A stretch of DNA of 64,000 bases from Paraniabella hibiscisoli (GTDB lineage: Bacteria; Bacteroidota; Bacteroidia; Chitinophagales; Chitinophagaceae), in NCBI RefSeq assembly GCF_022512515.1, contig NZ_JAKWBK010000001.1, positions 1,736,001 to 1,800,000 on the forward strand, written 5' to 3'. A program made the translations under genes and the position numbers. Below the pieces are notes generated by a model. That model searched no databases and was not told where the DNA came from. It was given only the letters and a program-made list of their open reading frames with translations. This document shows positions 18,107 through 28,392 of the stretch, piece after piece; within the stretch, counting starts at the first letter, position 1; each line of letters starts with the position of its first letter.

Positions 18107-19003
18107 CTATCTGTGGGCCTCATACTGTTTCGCGGGAATAAACTCCCTGATCTGATCGAACCATTCAGCATCGGGCGAAGGTGGGAGCTCAATAGCTTCC
18201 TCCAGCTGTTGTAAGTTGCTGATACCAGTAACCACACTGCTAACAGCAGGATGGCTTAACACATATTGTGTAGCTAATGCAGCAGGGATGGATTGTGTAG
18301 AAGCAACTCTATCCGTTAAAATTTCTGCAGCCAACTGTACCGTTGAAGGAGGATGACCCAGGTATTCTTTGGGTTTTTTGCCTGCCAGAAGTCCCTGAGC
18401 CAATGCGCCCCGTACCATAACGCCTATACCGTTCGGAAGTAACAGGTCTAGTATAGTTTCTTCCGGTCTGCGATCTAAAATACTGTACTGCAGCATTACT
18501 GAAATGATATTAGATTTCTCAACATAGGTCCTGATCACATTGGGCCGGATGCTACTGATGCCATATTGCCTGATCTTACCCTGCTGCACTAACTGCTCAA
18601 AAGCTTCGATCGTTTCATCAACAGGATCTTCGATAGTACCTCCGTGCAGTTGATACAGGTCGATATAGTCGGTTTGCAATCGACGCAGACTTTTATCCAC
18701 TGCTTTTAATATATAAGCTTTTGTGGGGTTCCAATCCCAACCACTGCCATCAGCCCTCCATTGATTGCCCACCTTGGTAGCCAGTATTACTTTATTTCGC
18801 ACCGGCTTCAATAATGCGCCTATCAACTCCTCGTTAGCACCCTTATCGTACAAGTCAGCAGTGTCAAAATAATTAATACCTGCATCAACAGCGGTATGAA
18901 CGATATCTGCAGCCTCATCGCGGGAGGTTTTTAGCAAAGACATACAGCCTAACCCAATTTCGGAAACTTTTAATCCTGATTTTCCAATGGATCTGTAATT
19001 CAT
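18107..19003 (-). CDS. Aldo/keto reductase
   Basis: A 298-residue AKR-superfamily TIM-barrel oxidoreductase using NADPH. The catalytic tetrad is visible: D at FDTADLY (about 47-53) with the following Y, K in VILATKVG (about 77), and H in YQLHGG (about 119-122). The C-terminal part SSVVTGISNLQQLEEAI binds the cofactor phosphate in relatives. The substrate cannot be told. It is transcribed away from a MarR-type gene starting at 19149, which probably regulates it. The ORF is intact. Confidence 0.9.
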   Translation of the reverse strand: MNYRSIGKSGLKVSEIGLGCMSLLKTSRDEAADIVHTAVDAGINYFDTADLYDKGANEELIGALLKPVRNKVILATKVGNQWRADGSGWDWNPTKAYILKAVDKSLRRLQTDYIDLYQLHGGTIEDPVDETIEAFEQLVQQGKIRQYGISSIRPNVIRTYVEKSNIISVMLQYSILDRRPEETILDLLLPNGIGVMVRGALAQGLLAGKKPKEYLGHPPSTVQLAAEILTDRVASTQSIPAALATQYVLSHPAVSSVVTGISNLQQLEEAIELPPSPDAEWFDQIREFIPAKQYEAHR

Positions 19004-19090
19004 AATAAAGAATGTTAAATACTTGTTTTTTGGACAAAATACCTGCCGTAATATATGCCTAATATGATGGAGTAGCCCGCTAAAAATGAT

Positions 19091-19122
19091 TATATTTAGT
19101 AGGAGTTATATATATTTACTAC
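19091..19122. promoter_or_regulatory. Direct repeat between the divergent AKR and MarR genes
   Basis: TATATTTAGTAG (19091-19102) and TATATTTACTAC (19111-19122) start 20 bp apart in the 145-base divergent intergenic region. They could be binding sites for the adjacent MarR-type protein. This is suggested only by position and repetition. Confidence 0.35.
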
Positions 19123-19148
19123 GATTCTAATTATTTAATGCTCACCCT

Positions 19149-19601
19149 ATGACCATTGAGGAAGAAATTAAACAGAGCAAATTTGCAAGTTCGTATCAGA
19201 AGCTGGCGTTCAACATTATTCATAGTAGTCGCTGGCTGGAGAATTTTTTAAAAAAGCGTTTTAGCGAGCATGATCTCACCATGCAGCAATACAATATATT
19301 GAGAATATTGGGGTAGTCAGCCCGCCCCGCTTTCTACTTTACAGATACGGGAACGCATGATCGATAAAATGAGCGACACCAGCAGGATCGTGGACCGGTT
19401 GATACTTAAGAAGCTCGTTACAAAAAAGTGAGTAAAACGGATAGCCGCCTGGTAGAAGTACGTATAACCGAAAAGGGGTTGGAATTGCTCGCTCAGCTTG
19501 ATGATACTGATGACAAAATAGCTTTATACCTGGCTAATCTTACCGAAGAAGAAGCTGCGCTCGTGAGTAACCTGTTAGATAAAATGCATACCAAAGCCTA
19601 G
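19149..19601 (+). CDS. MarR-family transcriptional regulator, frameshifted as read
   Basis: Three frames join into one MarR-like protein of about 150 residues: MTIEEEIKQSKFASSYQKLA...QQYNILRILG, then PLSTLQIRERMIDKMSDTSRIVDRLILKKLV with the winged-helix recognition helix, then DSRLVEVRITEKGLELLAQLD with the wing, and a C-terminal dimer helix. The breaks are in GGGG near 19313 and an A run near 19427. MarR proteins usually repress a neighbouring gene and respond to small phenolic or oxidised compounds. The divergent aldo/keto reductase is the likely target. No single frame reaches 60 codons, so simple ORF scans would miss this gene. Confidence 0.8.
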
Positions 19602-19633
19602 CCATTAGTGCAAGTTGGGCTATTTTTGCGCCT

Positions 19634-20855
19634 ATGCAAAAGTTGAAAGCCCTGTTATTGGTTATCTTATGTGTTGGTATAATTAATTCTGCGTGGACAC
19701 AGCAATATGAGTTTCGTGGTGTATGGATCGCTACTGTAATGAATATAGACTGGCCGCCGCAAAATGCCAGTGTGGAAGCTCAAAAAGCAGACTATATAAG
19801 GCAACTGGATATGCATCAGCGCAATGGGATGAATGCGGTGGTGGTGCAAGTACGCCCTGCAGGAGATGCTTTTACCCTTCTCCGTACGAGCCCTGGAGCC
19901 AGTGGCTAACCGGTACGCAGGGAAAAGCGCCTGTGCCATTTTATGACCCTATGGCTTTTATGATACAGGAGGCACATAAGAGAGGTATGGAGTTTCATGC
20001 CTGGCTGAATCCTTATCGGGCAGAATTTACAGTTGGAAGATCGTCCATTGCCCCCGATCATATTATGCGCAAACATCCCGATTGGTTTGTGACGTACGGA
20101 ACAACCAAATATTTCAATCCGGCCAATATACAGGTACAAAATTTTGTAATAGATGTAATTAGAGATATTGTGCGGCGCTATGACGTAGATGCCATTCACA
20201 TGGATGACTATTTTTATCCTTACCCGGTAGGAGGCAAGCCTTTTCCCGATGATTATGCATATCAGCGCTCCGGTACTACACTGAGCAAAAATGACTGGCG
20301 TAGAAGCAATGTAGACTCTATCATTAAAAACATCAATATTGCTATAAAAGCTACCAAGCCTTATGTAAAGTTTGGGATAAGCCCTTTTAGCGTATGGCGC
20401 AATTTGTCGGATGACTCACAGGGCAGCGATAGTAAGGGCGGCTTGACCAACTATGATCATTTATATGCCGACATCCTTCTATGGTTGCGTAAGGGCTGGG
20501 TAGACTATGTAACACCTCAGTTGTATCGCGAAATTAATGATCGGCTTATACCGTATGAGAAAATGGTGAACTGGTGGGCAGCCCACAGTTTTGGCCGGCA
20601 CGTATATATAGGCCATGGTATTTACAGGGCCACCGAAGCGAATACCACTGCGGCATGGAGAAATCCTAACCAGTTGCCCGACCAGATAAAAATAGCCCGC
20701 TATACCCCGGTATTGAAGGCAGTGTTTTTTATAGCAGTAAGATATTTAAAAATAATCCGCTGGGGTGGAATGATTCACTCAGGAATAATTATTATCGCGT
20801 ACCGGCTAAAGTGCCGGTAATGCCCTGGCTACCACCACGACCAAAATGGGAATAA
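19634..20855 (+). CDS. Exported glycoside-hydrolase-like protein (GHL10/DUF187 family), frameshifted as read
   Basis: A protein of about 407 residues with a signal peptide (to about residue 22, ALLLVILCVGIINSAWTQ). EFRGVWIATVMNIDWP, NAVVVQVRPAGDAF, FHAWLNPYRA, DVIRDIVRRYDVDAIHMDDYFYPY and GISPFSVWRN are signatures of GH10-like family proteins, which are TIM barrels often active on polysaccharides of the cell wall or environment. The DD in HMDDYF is the likely catalytic region. Breaks: a T run near 19875 and GG near 20717. Relatives often continue with a further C-terminal domain; here the frame becomes unclear after PWLPPRPKWE, and another in-frame stretch to about 20958 may belong to it. Confidence 0.8.
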
Positions 20856-21000
20856 CAAATATCAACATTCTTAGTGAAGTAAATGAACCTCGCAACAGGA
20901 GGAAGCAGATGATCTTTCTGTTAAACAAGAAAATGTGCTTAAACTAATTTGGCACCCTTAACCCGGGAATCTATATTCGTGAAAAATTAAACCTTTTGAA

Positions 21001-21597
21001 ATGAGAAACCTGGCCTATCCTTTACAATTTACTTTTAAAGTTACCACCATTGCCAACGATTTCCAGGCTATAGATGCCCATGGAAATACCATAGCTTATG
21101 TGCGGGAAAAGATCTTTAAGCTAAAAGATAATGTAGATGTGTATTCAGATGATACCAAATCGCAGAGATTGTTTAATATAAAAGCGAATCAGTGGATAGA
21201 TTGGAGCACCAGCTATAAAATGACCACCGACGACGGACAACCTTTAGGTCGTATCGGCCGAAAAGGATGGCGCAGCATGTGGAAAGCGACCTATGAAATT
21301 TTCGATGGCCAGGATCAAAAAGAGTTTCATGTATCAGAAGATAATGCCTGGGTAAAAGTGGCAGATGGATTTCTAAGCGAAATTCCACTCTTAGGATTAT
21401 TTTCCGGGTACTTTTTTAACCCTGGTTATTCGGTTTATGATAATCATGGTACTAAAGTAGCGCAGATCAAAAAGCAAAAATCTTTCTGGGGCCGCCGCTT
21501 TAATGTGGATCAGCTCATGCCCATGAACCCGGCCCAGGAAGAACGCGTTGCATTGGGATTAATGATGATGATCCTTTTGGAAAGAAGAAGGGGCTAA
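21001..21597 (+). CDS. LURP-one-related/DUF567 family protein
   Basis: A 198-residue protein of the scramblase-like LURP-one fold. Typical features are FTFKVTTIANDFQAIDAHGNTIAYVREKIF..., the VYSDDT strand, and a repeated set of beta strands ending with a hydrophobic helix region (EIPLLGLFSGYFFNPGYSVYD). The molecular function of bacterial members is unknown. The ORF is intact and stands alone. Confidence 0.75.
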   Translation: MRNLAYPLQFTFKVTTIANDFQAIDAHGNTIAYVREKIFKLKDNVDVYSDDTKSQRLFNIKANQWIDWSTSYKMTTDDGQPLGRIGRKGWRSMWKATYEIFDGQDQKEFHVSEDNAWVKVADGFLSEIPLLGLFSGYFFNPGYSVYDNHGTKVAQIKKQKSFWGRRFNVDQLMPMNPAQEERVALGLMMMILLERRRG

Positions 21598-21682
21598 AAG
21601 ATTCAAAGTTGAAGGTTCAATATTTATACCTGTTTACTAATCAACCAGTTAACAAGTCAACCAATTAACTAATTAACATTCC

Positions 21683-22354
21683 TCACCCCATCAGCTCCTT
21701 CATCAGTTTATCAAAATCAGCTTTTAATGTGGCCAGATCTTGCTCTACTGCACTCAACCGTTCCTCAAGATTCGTTTGTGTAGGAGAAGATGCCGCGGGT
21801 GCGCTCTCAGTTGTATAAATATCCAGGATGTTGACCTCGCCAAATAAGTGCATGTAGCGGGCTTCTTTCTGGCCCGGTTGCCGCTCCAGTTGCTTCATAT
21901 AGGGTTGGTCACCCGATGATAATTTTTCAATTACTGTTTGAACCTCGGCCAGGTCGTCAAATTCGTATAATCTGCCCGAGCTACTGTTGATCTCACCCGG
22001 TGTAAGAGGACCTCTTAAAAATAATAAACAAAGTACAGCCAATTCATCCGGCGTAAACTCATAATTCAACGCAATAGTATGGCGGTATTTAATCACACGA
22101 CTGCCACCTCCGGTTACCGTAGCAGCCAGTCCTTTACGTTTCAGGCGGTCCAGTATCAAGGTTACGATCTGCTCATCATAATTCACCACCGGGTTGCGGG
22201 ATGTTTTTTGGTTGCATGCGGCGGTAAGCCCGTTTAAGGTCATGGGGTAGTACTCCGGCGTTGTTTTGGATTTTTCCATCAAAGCGCCTAATACACGCAA
22301 CTCTTCACTGTCTAAAACCGGTAAAGGCTTTGGTTGGGTCAGTTCTGTACTCAT
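21683..22354 (-). CDS. YceH family protein (DUF480)
   Basis: A 223-residue protein that matches DUF480/YceH: LPVLDSEELRVLGALMEKSKTTPEYYPMTLNGLTAACNQKTSRNPV at the start is close to the family consensus, followed by a second winged-helix domain (LRGPLTPGEINSSSGRLYEF). The last 45 residues form a coiled coil (ERLSAVEQDLATLKADFDKLM). The two tandem winged helices suggest DNA binding, but the role is not established. It ends just after a plus-strand gene and is read toward it. Confidence 0.88.
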   Translation of the reverse strand: MSTELTQPKPLPVLDSEELRVLGALMEKSKTTPEYYPMTLNGLTAACNQKTSRNPVVNYDEQIVTLILDRLKRKGLAATVTGGGSRVIKYRHTIALNYEFTPDELAVLCLLFLRGPLTPGEINSSSGRLYEFDDLAEVQTVIEKLSSGDQPYMKQLERQPGQKEARYMHLFGEVNILDIYTTESAPAASSPTQTNLEERLSAVEQDLATLKADFDKLMKELMG

Positions 22355-22369
22355 AGCCGTAAAAATACA

Positions 22370-23344
22370 TTATTGGTGATAAACATCAGGGTTTACTATG
22401 GTGGGTAATGGTTCGTTTTTTAATCCTGCAATAACATTCTTCGCTGCCATTACAGCCATGCCATTACGGGCTTCTTGTGTAGCTGAGCCTATATGGGGTA
22501 ATATGCATACATTGGGCATAGTGAGTAGCGGATTGTCCTTATCCATTGGCTCGGGATTGGTCACATCCAAACCAGCGCCCCAAATAGTACCTGCATCAAG
22601 CGCTTCCTTCAGGTCCGTTTCATTATGCAGTCCGCCACGCCCGGTGTTGATGAATATGGCATTGGACTTCATTTTACTGAACGCCTGTTTATTAAAAATA
22701 CCCTTGGTTGTATCCGATAAATTGGCGTGCAGTGTCAATACATCACTTTGGGTCAGTAGCTCTTCAAAGCTTACGTAGGTCGCATCCAGCTCCTGTTCCG
22801 CTTTTGCATTAGGTTTGCGGTTATGGTAAATGATGTTCATGCCAAACGCTGCTTTACATTTTATGGCCATTTCATAACCAATATTGCCCAGTCCAAACAC
22901 ACCCAGTGTTTTGCCATACAGTTCCTGCCCTAAATGGGCTACAGGCTCAAAGCCCTGCCATTTCCCGTCCAGTATTTTTTGTAATTGAAGAATGCTTTGC
23001 GGCTCACAGCCAGCATCAACAGGAAAGCAATATCGGCAGTAGCCCGGCTCAATACATCCGGTGTATTGCCCACAGGAATTTTTAAACGGGTAGCCGCTGC
23101 AATGTCCACACTATCATATCCAACAGAAAATAACGAAACGACTTTCAGGTGTTTACAGGTTTCCAGGAAATGTGCATCAACCTTATTGAAGCCAGCGCTT
23201 ACCAATGCGTCATGTTGCAGGCATTGGGCAATCAGCTCCTGCTGGGGAAGAGGTTGAGTTTCGTCGTGTATGGTCACTTCATTTCCTGCTTTTTTATTAA
23301 TTGAATACAATTTCGGGGATCTGCCTGGTGATAAATACTTTCAT
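22370..23344 (-). CDS. D-2-hydroxyacid dehydrogenase (glyoxylate/hydroxypyruvate reductase type), frameshifted as read
   Basis: An NAD(P)H-dependent D-2-hydroxyacid dehydrogenase of about 324 residues. Seen in order: VGYDSVDIAAA and GNTPDVLSRATADIAFLLML in the catalytic and hinge regions, LGVFGLGNIGYEMA (nucleotide-binding GxGxxG), INTGRGGLHNE with the active-site arginine, GAGLDVTNPEP with the glutamate region, and ILPHIGSAT with the catalytic histidine. Breaks: an A run near 22977 and a disturbance near 23312 that separates the expected start MKVFITRQIP (ATG at 23344) from the rest. It reduces glyoxylate or hydroxypyruvate in relatives. Confidence 0.85.
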
Positions 23345-23471
23345 GTTGTAATATTTTAGATGGCCACTAATGCACGAATTATATGTCGGGATGTAATGTT
23401 ACTTATAATAGCTGATATCGTCTTTAATTCATTCATACCCGGTATGCGCTTCAATAATAAGGAAAAAACTG

Positions 23472-23479
23472 TACCTTTG
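23472..23479 (+). promoter_or_regulatory. Probable -7 element TACCTTTG
   Basis: The Bacteroidota -7 consensus TAnnTTTG is matched exactly about 110 bases before the ABC-F start codon. No clear -33 TTTG was found at the usual distance. Confidence 0.45.
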
Positions 23480-23588
23480 CCATCTGCAAATTATTATCTG
23501 TAGCATGTAATACCATTTCTTTTTTGATTTAGACAGGCCATTGGCGTTAAGAGCGCTGATCCATTTTTAATTTCTAAAAGAAAGAGAC

Positions 23589-25178
23589 ATGCTGATACTT
23601 CAGAGCATTTCCTATTTACATCCCAATAAAGATCCCCTTTTTAATCATCTCCATTTTTCTCTTCAGAAAGGTGAGAAAGTTGCATTAATTGGCAATAATG
23701 GAACGGGTAAATCTACCTTGTTAAAAATTATTGCCGGGCAGTTAATACCCGCTTCCGGTGAAATCAAATCAGATGCGGATCCTTACTATATACCACAGGT
23801 ATTCGGCCAGTACAATCACCTCACTATTGCACAGGCTTTGGGAGTGCATGAGAGACTGCAGGCTTTGCAGCAAATTCTGCAGGGCAACGTATCCGAAGCC
23901 AATATGGATATTTTAAACGAAGACTGGACGATAGAAGAGCGCTGCAATGAAGCCTTAGAACAATGGGGGCTTAGCGGTTTTAATATGAACCAGGTCATGC
24001 ATACTTTAAGTGGCGGCCAGAAAATGAAAGTCTTCCTGGCTGGAATCCATATTCATCAACCCGAATTAGTGTTAATGGATGAGCCAGGCAATCACCTGGA
24101 TCTGGCAGGACGAAATCAATTGTATGATTTTATCAGCCACACTTCAAAGACACTGATCATTGTAAGTCACGACAGGAAGCTATTGAACCTACTTAACACC
24201 ATGCTGGAGCTAAGTGCCGAAGGCATAACAGTGTATGGAGGTAATTATGATTTTTATAAGGAGCAAAAGCAAATAGCCGACAATGCGTTTCAGGACCAGT
24301 TGCAGGGGAAAGAAAAGGCTTTGCGAAAGGCGAAGGAAAAAGAACGGGAGACGGTGGAACGTCAGCAGAAACTTGATGCCCGGGGTAAAGCTAAGCAGGA
24401 GAAAGCCGGCGTGGCCCGCATTATGATGAATACTTTGCGCAACCAGGCGGAGAACAGTACTTCTAAATTGAAATCGGCACATGCCGATAAAATCAGTGGT
24501 ATATCGCAGGAGCTACAACGATTGAGGTCGGCTGTGCCCGACCTGGACAAAATGAAGCTGGGCTTTGACGATTCTGATCTTCATAAAGGCAAGCTTTTAT
24601 TTAAATCAGAAGGGCTCAATTTTAATTATGGCCCTGGCAATATCTGGAAAGAAAACCTGCCGCTCTCTATTGCGAGTGGTGAAAGAATTGCGTTAAAGGG
24701 ATCCAACGGATCGGGAAAAACTACTTTGATCAATATTTTGCTGGGTAATTTGAAGGCTGGTGAGCATCCGGTTTATAGCGCCATTAATCATGCGGTCTAT
24801 ATAGACCAGGAGTATTCGCTGATCAATAACCAGCTGAAAGTATACGAGCAGGCGCAACTGTTTAATACGGGCTTACTACAGGAGCATGAAATTAAAATAC
24901 GCCTGAACTGGTTCCTGTTTGGCAAAGATGACTGGGATAAACCTTGTGCTGCCTTAAGTGGCGGTGAGAGGATGCGCCTGTTGCTTTGTTGCTTAACTAT
25001 TGCTGATCAATCACCCGACCTGATCGTATTGGATGAGCCCACTAATAACCTGGATATACAAAACATAGAAATGCTTACCCATGCCGTTAATCATTACAAA
25101 GGAACATTGATTGTTGTATCGCATGATGCGTATTTTTTGGAACAGGTTGGCGTTACAAAAGTTATAGAATTGAAATAG
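23589..25178 (+). CDS. ABC-F family ATPase
   Basis: A 529-residue protein with two ATP-binding cassettes and no membrane domain, the ABC-F design. First Walker A GNNGTGKS (35-42), signature LSGGQKM and Walker B LVLMDEPGNHLDL; then a charged linker (about 225-300, KEKERETVERQQK) and a second Walker A GSNGSGKT, signature LSGGERM and LIVLDEPTNNLDI. ABC-F proteins bind the ribosomal E site and act in translation or in resistance to ribosome-targeting antibiotics. Which of these applies cannot be told. The ORF is intact and stands alone. Confidence 0.9.
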   Translation: MLILQSISYLHPNKDPLFNHLHFSLQKGEKVALIGNNGTGKSTLLKIIAGQLIPASGEIKSDADPYYIPQVFGQYNHLTIAQALGVHERLQALQQILQGNVSEANMDILNEDWTIEERCNEALEQWGLSGFNMNQVMHTLSGGQKMKVFLAGIHIHQPELVLMDEPGNHLDLAGRNQLYDFISHTSKTLIIVSHDRKLLNLLNTMLELSAEGITVYGGNYDFYKEQKQIADNAFQDQLQGKEKALRKAKEKERETVERQQKLDARGKAKQEKAGVARIMMNTLRNQAENSTSKLKSAHADKISGISQELQRLRSAVPDLDKMKLGFDDSDLHKGKLLFKSEGLNFNYGPGNIWKENLPLSIASGERIALKGSNGSGKTTLINILLGNLKAGEHPVYSAINHAVYIDQEYSLINNQLKVYEQAQLFNTGLLQEHEIKIRLNWFLFGKDDWDKPCAALSGGERMRLLLCCLTIADQSPDLIVLDEPTNNLDIQNIEMLTHAVNHYKGTLIVVSHDAYFLEQVGVTKVIELK

Positions 25179-25255
25179 CCGGCAATATTCCTTTACCATT
25201 TACCGGCCCGATCCGTTATTCACCGACTTTTTTATGCCACGCACAGTACTTTGTA

Positions 25256-25287
25256 TTGCCTACTACTACTGATGGCCAATATCTTTG
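25256..25287 (+). promoter_or_regulatory. Bacteroidota-type promoter before padR
   Basis: TATCTTTG (25280-25287) matches the -7 consensus TAnnTTTG exactly; a partial -33 TTG lies 21 bases upstream. The PadR start codon follows 18 bases later, giving a very short leader. Confidence 0.5.
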
Positions 25288-25305
25288 TATCACATTAGTT
25301 AAGCA

Positions 25306-25638
25306 ATGAATATTGAGAATACACAAAGCCAGATGCGAAAAGGAATACTAGAATTCTGTATTCTTTCGATCATTAAACGCGGAGAGGCTTATCCGAGTGA
25401 TATTGCGGAGGAGATGAAGGGAGCAGGGTTGCATATTTTAGAAGGAACTTTATACCCCCTGTTAACCCGGCTGAAAAATTCGGAGATGGTGACTTACCGC
25501 TGGGAAGAGAGCTCAGGCGGGCCGCCCCGCAAATATTTTTCCCTAACTGAAAAGGGACATGATTTTTACCGGGAGCTTCAACAAACATGGGACGAACTTT
25601 CGGGAGCCGTAAATACTTTAACTCATACATCCGTATAA
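25306..25638 (+). CDS. PadR-family transcriptional regulator
   Basis: A 110-residue winged-helix repressor. MRKGILEFCILSIIKRGEAYPSDIAEEM and LEGTLYPLLTRLKNSEMVTYRWEES...PRKYFSLTEKG are the standard PadR motifs. It ends 26 bases before the PspC-domain gene and is surely cotranscribed with it. This PadR-PspC pairing is common in Bacteroidota; the PadR protein is likely to control its own operon in response to envelope signals, by analogy. Confidence 0.92.
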   Translation: MNIENTQSQMRKGILEFCILSIIKRGEAYPSDIAEEMKGAGLHILEGTLYPLLTRLKNSEMVTYRWEESSGGPPRKYFSLTEKGHDFYRELQQTWDELSGAVNTLTHTSV

Positions 25639-25664
25639 CTACTACTACCAACAAACGATATAAC

Positions 25665-27844
25665 ATGAAACAGATAATCAACATAACATTAGGCGGCAGA
25701 AGCATTGCAATTGAAGATGCTGCTTATGCAAAAGTGCAGGCTTATACCGCCAGCCTTCGCGAGTATTTTAAAAACGAAGAGGGAAGGGATGAAATTGTGG
25801 CAGATATTGAAGCCCGTTTTGGAGAGCTGATGAATGATAAAATACGCAAAGGAGCAGGTCATATTACAGAAGCTGATGTTGAGGAAATGATCACTGCAAT
25901 GGGGCGTCCTGAAGATTTTGATGCGGCTGCACAAGGAGCAGGCCAGGGGTATACACCTAATTTTACGGTGAATGAAAAGCGGAGGCTTTACCGCGATTCT
26001 AATAACAAAATATTAGGCGGTGTTTGTAGTGGGATCGCCAATTGGTTAAATATCGACCCTACAGTGGTAAGAGTGTTATTTGCCATTGTTTCTTTCGGAG
26101 GTTTTGGAGCAGGGATCCTTATATATATAGCATTGTGGATCTTCTTACCGGCCCGCAGCATCGATGCGTACAAGGGAAAAAGAATGTTCCGCGACCCGGA
26201 TAACAAATGGTTTGGCGGGGTAGCGGGTGGTATGAGCGCTTATTTTAATATCAATCCTAATACCATTCGGGGCATATTAGCCCTGCCGTTAATCATCAGC
26301 ATTTTAAAAGGGGTGAATGTATTTGGATGGAACAATGACTTTGACTTTTTCCCTAACCTCGTGTTCAGTGGTCTTACCGGTACTTTTATTTTCATCTATA
26401 TTGTTTTGTGGATTGTTTTACCGGAGGCGTTGACTCCTTACCAGAAAATGGAAATGCGCGGACAAGATATAGATGTGAATACCATCAAACAAAATGTACA
26501 GAACACGATGGGCGATTTGGGGGAACGTATGAAGAACTGGGGTAAAGAGGTGCAGGACTCTGCAGAAAAATTTAGCAAACGGGCAGAAACATTTAGCCAG
26601 AGCAGGGGCAAGCAATTAGGCAGGGAATTTACCTATGTAGCACAAAAAGGCGGACGGGGTATAGGTTATGTAATTGCAATGATATTTAAAGCTATTTTCA
26701 TAATTATTGGTGGTATTATCGCTGTTTCCCTGCTGGCCGTATTTCTTACATTCCTCTTTAGCGGGTTTGCATGGGCCCCGGTAAATAATTTTTATGGACC
26801 AGTGAAACACAACAAATGCTAGGCTGGGGTACGCTGATCCTTTTTATAGGTGCACCGATAGTAGGCCTGGTGGTTTGGTTAATAAGAAAAGTGATCACTG
26901 TACGTACACCGGGTAACTACTTAAACTGGACATTTGGCGGTTTGTGGGCAATTGGCTGGGTGTGCCTGATGTTTTTTCTCGCCAGCATGTCAACCGATTT
27001 TAAGAGATATGAATCGGTAGAGGAAGCTGCCGTAGTACAACAACCTTCCCAGGGTAAAATGATATTTAAAGTAAGCCAGCCCGAGTTAATGTATGAAGGC
27101 AATTTTGGCTGGATGAATGATAACGGTAATGAGTTGGATGGTTTTAATATCACTGCCGATACCTTAAAATTATCGACTGTTAATCTTGATTTTCAAAAAA
27201 GTGAAGACAGCCTGCCTGTATCATGTTACTATTGTAAAACAAGCGATGGGTAAATCAGATGAAGATGCTTTGGCAAGGGCTAAGAAAATTAAATACTCGG
27301 TAAGCTCTGCAGATAGCATATTGGATTTGCCTGCCGGGTTTGCAATAGATAAAAACAGCAAGTACCGTGCGCAAAATGTCTTGGTGCTGGTTCAGATACC
27401 CGTAGGCAAAAAATAAATATTGAAGGTTCGGTTTTTTCCAAGCTGAGCAATGTAAACATTGAGTTTAATAATGGCAGAAGAAGGGTAAGAAGCTCACGTT
27501 ATGTTACCAATGGTTTAAGAAGATATCGGTCTAATACAGATTATACGATGCAAAGCGATGGCAGTTTGAAGAGTGATGATGATACGGATGTTGTTAAAAG
27601 CGGCGCTAAAACCGGCGATGATAATTACCGTTGGGATGGAAAGAGTGATTCTACAACAACAGATTCATCTAATGTTATTCCGCCCGCAGCGCCTGTGCCT
27701 CCACCACCTCCTGGTGCTGATACTGCTGAAGTATACCACTACAACCAAAGCCCGTCGCAAAGCAAAAGCAAAGAGGAGATGGCCAGAGAATTGGAACAGA
27801 AGCAAAAAGAGATTGATGCATTAAAAAAGAAATTGGCTGAATAA
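25665..27844 (+). CDS. PspC-domain membrane protein with a large C-terminal extension, frameshifted as read
   Basis: About 727 residues when repaired. The first 90 residues are a conserved helical segment (AYAKVQAYTASLREYFKNEEG). Two PspC domains follow (RLYRDSNNKILGGVCSGIANWL at about 105 and RMFRDPDNKWFGGVAGGMSAYF at about 182), each with a membrane helix, then further membrane helices (about 345-370 and 385-430). The outer part includes a beta-rich domain and a proline-rich stretch (VIPPAAPVPPPPPG), ending in a short coiled coil. Breaks: T run near 26795, a base near 27230 and an A run near 27413. PspC proteins act in phage-shock-type envelope stress responses. Confidence 0.82.
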
Positions 27845-28349
27845 TGAGTTTTTCAAAATGTAATAAGCTGGTTCAGTCACTCCTGTTATTGGGAATGTTC
27901 CTGGGAGTAGTAAGTGTCGCTCATGGACAGGAGAGCAGGTCTTCAGATCTATACAAGGCGCTAAAGCATAGAGACAGCCTCATTTTTGAAATAGGGTTTA
28001 ACCAATGTAACCTGGCCCCATACGATACATTGATCAGCGATGACCTGGAATTTTATCACGACAAAGGTGGCCCTTCTTATGGCAAAGCTGCATTTATCGC
28101 AACTGTTCAAAAAATATATGTAGTGGAAGCTTTAAGCCGAAACGCGAATTGGTAGATAGCAGCCTTAGAGTATTCCCGATGTACAATAACGGCGTATTAT
28201 ATGGAGCTATACAGGAGGGTGTTCATCTTTTCTACATAAAAGAGTCCAATACCTGGAAGCCTACGGGGACCGCGGCATTCACGCATTTTTGGTTGATAGA
28301 CAACGGACACTGGAAGTTAAAACGCGTTTTAAGTTATGATCATCATTAA
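27844..28349 (+). CDS. Exported NTF2-like (DUF4440-type) protein, frameshifted as read
   Basis: About 168 residues. A signal peptide (LLLLGMFLGVVSVAHGQ) is followed by a cone-shaped NTF2-like fold: ALKHRDSLIFEIGFNQCN, DTLISDDLEFYHDKGG, then in the next frame LRVFPMYNNGVLYGAIQEGVHLFY and THFWLIDNGHWKLKRVLSYDHH, a usual ending of DUF4440 proteins. One A is missing in the run near 28115. Its ATG overlaps the stop codon of the PspC gene by one base, so it belongs to that operon as the third gene. Confidence 0.75.
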
Positions 28350-28392
28350 TGAAAAAGAGCCCATGGTTTAAACCATGGGCTCTTTTTCATTA
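28347..28392. terminator. Bidirectional terminator, perfect 23-bp palindrome
   Basis: Two perfectly complementary 23-base arms meet without a loop and end in A-rich and T-rich tracts on each side. It lies between convergent genes and overlaps both stop codons, so it can stop transcripts from either strand. Confidence 0.9.
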
